NCBI RefSeq assembly: GCF_905475395.1
Contig: NC_058338.1
Location: 9,252,935-9,316,934 of the forward strand
Length of the DNA stretch: 64,000 nt
From: Chrysoperla carnea
Taxonomy: Eukaryota > Arthropoda > Insecta > Neuroptera > Chrysopidae
Reading direction: 5' to 3'
The notes beneath the pieces were generated by a model. The model ran no database searches and was not told the origin of the DNA. It saw nothing but the letters and a program-made list of their open reading frames with translations. The position numbers and the translations under genes are program-made. Each line of letters starts with the position of its first letter. The stretch's first letter is position 1. This document shows positions 25,801 to 37,800 of this stretch, one piece after another.

Positions 25801-28800
25801 TACCAAGATATACTAAGTTTTGTCCCAAGTTTGTAACGCTTAAAAATATTGATGCTATGAACAAAATTTAGGTATAGGTGTTCATAAAATCATTAAATTA
25901 GTCCATTTTCGGTCTGTCTGTCTGTCGTCGGTCCATCTGTCATCACGATAACTAAAAAACGAAAAAACATATCAAGCTGAAATTTTTATATAATGCATCT
26001 AAGTGAGCAGTATTATATACATGTGTTCTCTCCCACTCTATGTAGGCACACAACAGAAGAACTGTTGTATAGCTGAAAAGACATCGAAGCCACGATACAA
26101 GGCTTTTTTGCAATTTCATATAACATCTATAATATCTCTTACTTAGATGCATTGCTTAACGCATGTACTTTGTCATACTCGCGATATTTATATGCCTAGA
26201 TGTAAATCGAACTAGTGGTATATGTGTGACATGTATGTATGTGTAATGTGAAAGAGTAATCAACACTGCCTATACATGGTATTTCAACAATTAACTCAGT
26301 CAATTGTTTGTTTTCACTTGTTTTACTTTATTTCAATATGAAACGATCAACTTCGAGATGAATTTGTCATTTTGTTTTTTTTTCAATGCCGCCCTCCCCT
26401 TCTTGTAGGTCTCTAGCGCTCACAAGGGTACGTTTTCGTCCCACTTTGAGAAACACTGATGTAGAGCTAAACAGACAATTCTCACACGCATACAAAGTTA
26501 TACAATCTAAATTAATAATTTATGTAAATTGGTGGTAGGTATGCCACATCATAATACTTGTGTTTTATGTTGGGATAGTACCGTAACCAAAATAAAAATT
26601 CCCTGTTGGATGAAGCTGACATTTTTCACCGAAATTGTCACGAGCTCCCAAATAAAAGTTTTTAATTCAATTATTGCTCAAAAAAGATAAAATTCATGTC
26701 TGTTTTATTATTTTATTAATACAAAATTAAAATTCTTCAAATGAAAGAGGTTAATTAAAGCTAATTAAATTGTAAATTTTCCCAAAACTTTTATATTTGT
26801 ATATATTTCAACATAATTCAAATTATTTGCACGTAATAAAAATTGTTAAAGAACATAAATATAAACAAGTGAAAAGAAACAATTGACTGAGTTAATTGTT
26901 GAAATACTATGCATAGTCAGTGTTGATTTCTTTATCACATAACACATAAAAAAATGTATAGACAGTGTTGATGCGCAATTGTTTGTTTTTTTTGACGTCA
27001 CGTAAATAACAAAAGATATTCACTTTTAAATACACAACACACACACACTGATATTCCTATATTAATACATACTATAAAATTTGCACCTAATTAACGCCCT
27101 CGTGGGTAAACAGTGATGTTTACAAAAAAATGTTTCAAACAAAAGTTTTTTATTTTCTTATAAGGAACATTTTTTACATTTAAACTTTTGTTCTATCTCT
27201 AACGGTTTACAAGATGGGTCCTACGGACCCAAGACCCAATTGACCTATGATGCTCATTTACGAACTTGACCTCACTTTTTACGTCCTGAGTACGCTGTAA
27301 AAATTTCAGCTCGATATCTTTTTTCGTTTTTGAGTTATCGTGTCCACAGACGGACGGACGGACGGACGGACGGACGGACGGACGGACAACCGGAAATGGA
27401 CTAATTAGGTGATTTTATGAACAGCTATGACAAAATTTTTTTCCTAGCATGATTATTTTTAAGCGTTACAAACTTGGGACTAAACTTAATATACTATGTA
27501 TATTTCATATATGCATAGTATAACAAAACACACAAAAAACAAGAAATTCATGAGCAGCAAAGCTCAATCACTAAGGTTATATTTTTACCTTGTTAGAAAC
27601 TTTTTATCGAAGCTTGCTTTTAGTGAGTTGTAGGATGTGTCATAATTCAGTTAAAATGTTAAATCCAAGTTTTCGACCTCGGGAAATCACCGAATCATGA
27701 CGAAAAATAAGAAAAAATTTGAAAATTTTGACCATATTTCAATTTTCGCCGATTTTGATCCGGAAAGACTGGTTTTTCGTCAAAAATTGTGCAGTTATAA
27801 TACCGAATTTAAAGTATCTCGTTAGCCATTTAAAACAAAGAGTTTTGTATAAAACAAAGAGCGAATGTGTACTGTGAAATATGGTTTGATATGGTTATGT
27901 GTTACTGTGTGTGATTGGTATTGTATGTGTACAACTTTAAATGATGAGTCTGACTGGCTGGGTTCATGTATACACATATACAATCCCTCCTTATTTTATA
28001 CATAAGAACGTCCATAAGAACTCTTCTTACTTCATGTATCTCTATATACCAGCGCAAATATTTGTTATCAAATACTTACATTTTCAATTTTTTCATCCAA
28101 CATTCTGAAGAAATTCTGTTGACTTTCGGATATTTCACTGAAACAAAACAAAAAAAGATAAGTTTATAAGTTAGTTTTGGAAAATATAGGGAAGCATACA
28201 AGAAAATAAATAAATAAATTTTAACAAACATAAACTGACTTTGTGAATGGAATTATTTTTAGTTTTTTTGCTAATTTCCTCCGAAGGAAATGGAGCTATT
28301 GCTTTTGTCTGTCTGTTTACACTTCCCAAGAATGCCTCTTTTTATTTTCCAACAAATTGCTTTTTAAATCATGCCGCATGCTAATTAAGCAATGTGTATA
28401 AGAAAGATACTATTATATGTATGTTTGCTTTTATTGCTTGCAGTTAGATGACTTTTTAAATTTAGTCCAAATCAAGAAGTTGGTTCTATTTTGCCCCTGC
28501 GATGTAACTAATAAAGTTATTCGGCTCAGAAGGACCGCTAGCGATCGTGACTTCAATTTTGGTTTATAAACGTCCATGTAGGCGCCCACTCATTCGTTTC
28601 ATTAAAAAAAAAAATGAATACTTAAAAATTGCAATGTAAGTTTTTGAAAGTAAAAAATCGATAATGTAATTGAATCAAATGAAAAAATTGTTATAAGGTT
28701 TGAAGAAATAAAAATTAAATTTATATCATGAGAAAAAATATAAAGTATATTTTTATAAAATCACTTACAGGTGGGAAATAAATTAAGTTAGTTAAAAAAA

Positions 28801-31800
28801 ATATTTTTCTTGTCTTATATTTTTCAGTTTTATTATATTCAGTGGCGTATTTGTGAACGGATCACAAACAAGTATAGGTATATAAAATAATATCGAAAAT
28901 AAGTTATTGATCGATATTTCATAATACAAGGATGCATATTGAAGTATCTATAATGTAAGTTCAAAAGAAGATAAGGTTGGATTTGCCATGTTTTCAATTT
29001 TTAGGAATGTGACGCAGTATTTAAGAGGGCGCAAATTAGGTTAGAGCATTATAAATGTATTGTATTGTATCAAGTATACATTTATTGTATGAAGGTATTT
29101 GTTTATTAAAATTTCCACTGAGACAGTAAGAAGAAAGGTATTTTTATTACTTTGTGTATAAGAATCCTAATGACCTAAAAAGCAAACGATTGCGTAATCA
29201 AACCTGTTTATACATGGTATTTCAACAATTAACTCAGTTAATTGTTTGTCTTCACTTTTTTTATTAATTATTTATAAATATTTTTGAATAGAAAAAACTA
29301 CTTGTTATTGGTAATGACGTATTTACATCCGTTGAGGCTTTGAACCAATCGGAATCACTCTAAATTTACATTTTTGGGCTTGTTTCTATGGAAAATTGCG
29401 TTATAATATAGTGAAAGCCAGTTGAGAGACACACCGTTTATTATTATTTATGTTTTTTTATCATTTCTCCAAAACCGATATGTGGACGGCATTGCCATTT
29501 GAAATTATAGTTTGGAAAAACCATTTTCAATTGTAAAATATACATGAAAAATCCATTTAAAATAGTAATTTTTAGTAAATTTTCGGGAAAAAAATAAAAT
29601 AAAAAAACATGCAACTTTGCAACAGCACTGTAATGAATATGGAAAACGAAATTTTCCAAGTCATTTAACCACCGTTTTTTTTCTTTCTCGGCTTTACATA
29701 TTCGGATGTTTGTGGCATAAATTCAAGTAATATATCAATTTAAAATTGAACAAAATGTATTATGTATGTCGTGATGCTTATTTGATTGGAATATTAATTT
29801 GAATTTATTTCCTTTTTATTATATTTTATCCAAATGTTTTTCCGCTCCTCCTCTCTACTTGCTTGCTGCCTGCCTGATGATGAATTATTGTTTGGTGAAA
29901 AGTTATTCATTCGAGGTAGAGACTCATTATGTTTGTTGTCATGAAATGGATATTGAATTAATATTATTCACTAGGCGCTATAGAAACTGGAAAGGGTATG
30001 CAGGTTATTAAATATGTTTGTGTTTTTTTCGTTAAGATTTGGAGTACACGAAACTTTTATTTTTTATTCCCTTCTACTACATTGAAAAGAAGTTTCGCCG
30101 TGCATAAAGATATGAATTTGTATTCTTAAATTCATTTCTTAAAGATATATGACGTTACCAAAAACGTACTTTAAGAAATAAATATCACCATACTTTTTTG
30201 CAATCATTAACGCGTCAGCACTGGCAATAACCGCACAGTGGAGTATTTCTATCTAATTTGTGGTCGAAAGTCAGAATGTGATTTATTCCTTGTAAACCGA
30301 CTTTTTGGAAACTTAGCTATAAAATGTTCTTAATCAAGGCGGATCGACCCTTTAGAGGATACGATGCCACTGAGAAACACACAGAGGCACAGATAAACGC
30401 TTTAAACTTATAACACTCCTGTGATGGTTAAGGACATCAGATGAGATGAAAAGGATACTTAGAGAGCTATCATTTTTTGGGACAAATTTTTGGAAATATT
30501 TTAATTGAAATCGAAATTTTTGAGCTGACTTTGTTCTTTTGAATTATTGTTTTAAATTACCTAATTATTTTACCATTTCACTTTTCGTAGAAATGAATTG
30601 AACCAGGTTTATTTGACCATTCATTTCCGTAGTAATTATTTATGTCATGCCTTTTCCAAACTGAATCGATTTTGAAGATCATCGCCAATTTTTTAAAACC
30701 TAAGCTCGCACTTTTAACAAATCTAAGAACACTCTCCGTTAAATTACCTTTCAAATGAAATCAAAAAAATTAAAATCAGTTCTTCCGTTTAAGCGCTCCG
30801 ATGCCACAGACAGACAGACACACAGTTACACACACATAGCGGTCAAACTTATAACACCCTTATTTTTTTATTTCGGGGGTTAAAAATAGGTTTCATTGGA
30901 TGTTCCAGTGGTAGCCATAGCTAACACGACGATGTTATGTCATTCCTTCCATAATATAATATTATAAAAGGTTTCTTTTTCCATTAAAAAAAGACAGTAA
31001 ATATAAATAGCAATCATCATTCTAACCTGTATGGATGTCTGGCTATAGGTAATAAATATACGCTTTTCATTTTTATAAATAATAGGGAAAACCCTTCAAA
31101 TACCACTTTTCATAGAATTTTCTTTTAACCCTTATATATTAACGATACTATAGCTCATAACTCCTGAATGAAGTCTACCTACTTGTCTCCGTTCAATTAT
31201 TAAATATTGAAAAAATATTGAAGTTTAAAAGCAGGTAGTCAAATGCCTTTAGGTTATATAAATGGGGTAGAATAATTTTTAAAATGTTGAATCAAATATG
31301 AAAGAAAATTCGTCACATAGGAATTGTATTTCTCAGAAAAATTTCTTCGATGAAATAAAAGAAAACCAGGAAATTATTCTACACTACCTATTATTCTTAT
31401 TTTGCATCTCTTCTAGTCAAAGATAAATGTTGAACTATCCCACCGACGAAAAATAATCTACGGATTTGGCTGAAATTAGGGGATTTTCCATTTATTTTCC
31501 TATTCTAAAAAAGTTAACGCCAAGTGCAAAAACTACTTTGCATGAAAACTGAAACCTCTAGAAAAAACGCTCTTCAGCAGATGCTAAGTTTGAGCTCGCA
31601 GGAGCTGTTGAGGCGAAGTTAACATTTTCTGACTTTAAATTACTGTATTTATTGACAAATGTTTTTAATTAATATTAATGACTTTTAATAATTTTTGGTA
31701 TACTTGAGCAAGGATCGAACCTCTACCGTGATTCAGAGTTCAATACTCTACCAACTTTGCCACGAGTCACTGTTTCAGTGAAAAGTCACTGAAAAGCTAA

Positions 31801-34800
31801 AATGGACCTGGACAGGACACATTTTACGTTCAAAAACCGATCGATGAACAAACCGGATTATATTCTGGTCACCAAGAATGAATATTAGAAATTGTGGACA
31901 ACGTAAGAGATGGTCGGATGAGTTTAGAAACTACGCACGGTGGAAATACATGGTCGAGAATTGCTACTGACTGCAGACAAGCGCGAAGAAACGCATTAGA
32001 CATTCTGCCCTTAATGGGATTACATTTAGATTTGTGAAAGGAGAAGCCGTTGCCCATTTACTGGGATCATGGCTTATTATTATTATTATAAGGACTTTTA
32101 AACCATCTTCTACCACAAAGATATTGCTAACATCCTGAATGGGTTGTGGGGTTACATACATGAGGTTGATGGTTGGTTGTGAATACTTACGAGTGTGCTA
32201 ACAGTGGTCCTCCAACTGTGTGAGGTTTTAACTTCACCTTTGTACCACCCGAATCCCCACCATCACTGTCATCTTGTTGTAAAGGTTGCAATTCTTCAGA
32301 AGTGTTGTTGTTTCCACTGCCGTCGTTAGTGCGTTGTGTTTGTGTCTCATCATCACTTCCACTACCACCATTCTGTTGGCCACCATCTTCACAACCCCCA
32401 TTACTAGTTGTATATCCATTTGTACCACCGCCGCGTACAGTGCCGCCACCGTTACTTGAATGACTACTACCACTCCCACCTGTAACAACAAGAAAAAAGT
32501 TATTTTTTCATGCATATACCGTTTGTTCTTTTAGTCTCGGTGTTACGAATATAAGTATACTCAGTGTAAGTAGAAAAGGATAGCGTAGATACAGTATTGC
32601 AGGCATGGGCGAGTTATTTTAAGTCAAAGTAACCATTGTTATAACTTTATTGTGTGCCATAAACTTTATTGTGTGTCTCTTTATCCAAGTCCGCATTGCT
32701 CATAGAGGAGGAAGCAAGGCGGGTATACGACACTTCTACCTATCTCAGTTTCTCAGTAATGAGATAGGTAGAAAAAAAATGTCATCTCTCTGTCTTACTC
32801 GTATTTTTGGTTGTCACTGGTTAGGTTTTCACTGTCTTACTCGTATTTTAGATAAAGAAGTCTGAGGGACTTCTCTGAGCCACGTTTGTCCATGCCTGCA
32901 ATATAGTGAGTGGAAATAGTGAATACACTAGGGTCTATAATAAAATAAAGTTCGAAAAGTAAAATCCCGACAATTACAGAATCGCGCTCTTAAAAGTGCC
33001 ACAGACAGACAAACACACAGACACACACATAGCGGTCAAACTTATAACATCCCTTTTTTTAGTTCGGGGGTTAAAAAGGAAAGCGCTTATAAAAAGATGT
33101 CCTACAAAAACGACTTTTACAATAAAGTTTTATTTATTTGAAATCATAATAATGATTTATTACTGCAGATGTATTAGGATATTGACCTTATTATAAAATT
33201 TGAATATAATAAATTTTGAATAATGATAGTTTTTTGTCTGAAATAAAAGTATATATTTTATATATTCAACCCTTATCGAATTTAAATACAATATAATATT
33301 TAACATAAAATATTAATGATGTAGATACATTAATTTCAAAATTAATAGACTATAACGGTTACATTGATGACTATACTAAATTATTTATTGCTAGAATTTA
33401 TTAAATTACTAGCTGACCCGGCGAACTTCGTACCGCCTATACTTTAGATTTCTTATCTGTAATTGGGAAAAAGTATATGGGCTATAATAGTTATGATTAA
33501 TAAACATACAACTGCAAATACTATTTTACAAACCTTAAAAGTTGGCATGCAATTTTCCCGAACTACTTTTGTTGCTCCAAATGGAGTCATTTGAAAGCAG
33601 TCGTTGTATTGTTTTGCTTCTTCGGAACCCCTCTACTAACACTTAAGCTTTAGTACAGAATCAGGAAAATAAGTATTTGGGTATCGAAAAACATTTTATC
33701 GAATACCAAACACAACAGCATTGATTCGCATCTTAACCGATTACTTTAATAACTATTAAAAAGAATTTTTTTCGCTATTAATAATGTTAAAACGATTTTT
33801 TTCTTTTCTTTTATTCTCTTAGATAATAATTTCATATCCAAGATAATTTATCAACTTTACATCGTTTTATTTATTTAGTATAAGATAAAAGCATGATGAG
33901 TTTTAATATGAAACCATCATCACATAAAACTTTTAACAAAAGTTTTTAATGGCTTAATTAAATATAAGTTATAGTATCAATTTTAATGTATAATTATTTC
34001 TATCATTAATATTACTTTACCATAAAATGTATAAAGTTGTTCAAAAAACGAATGTATTATGTAAGCACATATTATTATGTACGCAGAAATATTATGTATA
34101 AAAATTCAATACAATTAAAAGAAACTACTTCTTTTGAAACTTAAATTACTCAGGATATTTGTTACCTATGACTATAAAGAAATAAAAGAGCGTAAAGAAT
34201 AGAGCTTTCCAACTCATAAACTCGGGATAAACACCGGGTGTTTATGAGATCGTTTTAGACATTGAAACAAAAAATGTTCAATAAATAAAGATACATCAAA
34301 TGGTCTGGAAGATGTACTATGTATCTGTGCGAGACTGCTGTGTCGAGATTTTATTACCAATCAAAGATATACAAGTATACTACCTACCATTTTGGATCAA
34401 GATGCGATCTAGTTACCCTAATCAAGGGAGTCCATATTGAAATCATTTCCATAGGTATTTATGGCCTGATTGCTTTGTAAAATAACGACATATCAATAGC
34501 GATGAATCTGTCTGCCACTTTGTACTAAAATTGTTTTCGCAAATCTTAAAGTTGTATGACAGTGCAGTCATATTAAGGTTTTTTTACCTCGGAATGAGAG
34601 ATAACAAGGTGTAAACTTGTATACACCTTCATTTTGGTGCTCTAAAAGTTGTCTCAAGCTTTCGATGTCATATCCGGCCGCAATATAAGAGTAATAATGT
34701 ATATGTATACAAAAAGGACGGGTATACAAATATAATCATGGTATTCAAATATAATAAATAGGTAAACAACAATTTGAAAGTTGTTTAACAACGTCAAACA

Positions 34801-37800
34801 ACCATAAATAAACAAATCTAGTTATAAAAGAGTAATTAAATTTTGATAACAAATTAAAAATAAAAACAAGCAACTTTTAGGTTACTGCAAAAAAAAAAAA
34901 AAAAATTTTGTTTACAAGAAAAATTATAAAGCGTTCATTTTTCATTTTACAATCATTCTCTGTATTTCAGCACATTAAAAAAAGAATTTTGTATTATATA
35001 TATTTTTCTTTATATATGCGGATTATTTGAAGAAATCCGTCAATGCTTGGAATGTCTTATACGGAAACATTTCGACATATATCAATAAATGTGTCATAAT
35101 ATTAAGGCGTATTTTCTCTGTCTATCTCTTCTCTTTAGGATCTAAATTGCCTATTAAACCAACCCAGAGAACTAGGTCCACTCTGATGACCGAAAATGGT
35201 GCCCTCATCAAACTCTACAACTTTTCTAAAAGTTATTTTTTGATTGGTTAGTTGCAAAACGAGCTGGTAGCCATAATAGATCAAAATGACCCACCTTTTG
35301 TAGGATTTCTAGCACAATTCAATGAGCTAGGATGACCTAGGTTAGGACGAAGATCGTTAAACTCACTTTTGCTATGCATTTTTCGGCGATGCAGATCTGG
35401 GATTCCTGAAATTAGTTTTCTTGGACAATATAACAGACGTATAGCGTAAACGATCGAATTAGCTAGCATAAACGATATTGGGGGTTCGTTTTTAGGGAAT
35501 AGTAAGGAGTAAGTTCAGCGAGGTAATTAAATTGAAATAAAATTAAATGAATTAAAGTTTCTAAAAAGTAAAATGTCCTCAATAGAACTTTCCTTAAAAG
35601 TCTCAAATAAAAGTTTTTTTACTTGAAAGGGAGGCATTTTACTTAAAGAGACTTATATTCTCGTAAATAATAAAGGAAAGGTTTATGAGTACCTAAAAGA
35701 GAAATTTTTTAATAACACGCATATTTTAAAGAAAACATTTATCCGTAAAACCCAATTAATGAGAACGAAAAATGTAATTTAAAAATTAGATAAATTAAAT
35801 GTCTTATAATTAAAACACTTGTACCCTTGAAATTAGTTCGTTAATTTTAAAAACCAATCTATAGACGTAATTATTATAACTATTAAATTGTTGTAAAATA
35901 CCTGGTAAAATATAAATTCCTGTCATGTAAGTAAGTTGGCTCGTTGCTTATTGTCTTCTCCTGTAGGATGTAATAATAATAATAATACACTACCCATCGT
36001 GGTATGTGTTTTAGATAGATATACAGAGTGGTTCAAGCTATAATAACAATACTCAATCCGAGAATAAAGACTCAATTCGAGAAAGCGTCTTTTTCTAGAT
36101 ACACAGAGTTGAAATGTTAGAATAAAGGGTTAAATTGATTGTATTGCAAAAAACGGATGCTTAGAAAAATAGGAGATTAGACACACAGTGCTCTAAGAAT
36201 GGGTGGTTGCATAAAGTTATTATATGTTTGCAATAAGGACAGTGGCGTTAGAGATTTTTTCTCGAAACGAGGTAATATATATCTCTGGTTTTAAGTAATT
36301 TATCATCAGAAGTCTTTAATGTTGAAGATTTCTTATCTCATAATGTCAAATATCCAAGTTTTTCACTAGGTTGTTGAAAAATTTCAACACCTTGTAACTA
36401 GAAAAGGGCGCTTTCCCGAATATAAGTGTATTACGAAATTGACATTATGTTAACTTTATCTACCATTTGATGACGTTCTGTTGTTATAACTTGGACCACC
36501 CGGTATAGAAGACGAACCAAGACACAAAATAAAACCACACTATCAGTCTTTAGAGTGTTTATTAATGTTGTCGAGAAGAATGCGAATGAGCCAACCAACA
36601 CTTATGCTTCTCATATTCTATGTTTGTGTATTAAGCAAATCGATATTATGTGTCTGTTACGCTAGCTCAACTTTGTATAATTCCTGGTATAAGAAATGTT
36701 CCAAAAACAAGATCGAGACATACATCTAGACCAAAAAAAACAAGATCGAGGCATACCCCTTTGACAGCAAAACCAAGGCTAAAACTATACCATCAAAATA
36801 ACGACCAGAGGATTCCAATGCAGTAATAGGTACAAATGGTTTTTTTTTTATAGAGGTACAAAAAAGATCTTCCAAAGACACCGCCATCATTAATACTCCG
36901 CTGCGCATCTTACGGCAGATTAAACGTTGGACGGTAGTGTGGCGATTTTTACCCACTAAAAAAACACTCCTCTCCCCTCTCCCTGTAGATGGTACGGGGA
37001 GGACTAGATTGGAACCGCGTTAGCATTACTTCAATCCAGTCTGTGCTGCGTCTCACGACGCCTACTCCTGGCTACTGGTCTCTTTCTGAGGTACAAATGT
37101 AACTGGATCATGGATACTCGAGTCTTAATTCTGGTCTTGGCCTTGTTTATTACTTATCCAAAGCTGAATATAGTACATTCTCCTTGAAAACACACAAATA
37201 AATTATTTTTAAAGAGCACCAAGGCAATTTTAGAATTAGGGTGAAAATTATTTGTACCTTATTTTCAACTTTGATGATGATTTTTGTTATAACTTCATAA
37301 ATGTTGACGAAAAATTAGAATGAAATTTTTCGATATCTTCCTTGGTTTTCGAAATATCGAAAGCTATAATAATTAGCATAAATCGAAGCAGGTTAATTGA
37401 TCACAACTGCTTGTAACTTGAATACACAAAAATGATTGTATGCAAGTCGTGATGTCATTCAAGACGCCATGATATTGTTTTCGAAGTAAATTTGAATTGA
37501 TATTAATATGAAATCAGATATTAATGTTACGTATAGAATAATTTTTCAAATTTAGGACAGAATCCTTTTATAGACTGTTCGAATTTTCAAAAATACTGGC
37601 AAAAGTACTGTAATAGTTTGGCTAGCGTGACAAGCACCAATTATATATTCAACAAGAATGTACTACATTATATTTACCTATGTTCTATTTATGTTATCAG
37701 AAGTTTTAGAATGTGTATGTTGCTTGTAGCTTCGAAGTATATCCTTACAATTTAACAATTCGAAATATTGTAAATGTACTATACCACAAGTTATTTACAT

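Noticed and set aside
27352-27386. CRISPR-like or regulatory array at the GGAC repeats
   Set aside because: It is a simple microsatellite inside a dispersed repeat, in a eukaryotic genome.
31705-31771. Functional tRNA-Gln gene
   Set aside because: Acceptor and T stems do not pair. It looks like a SINE head or pseudo-tRNA.
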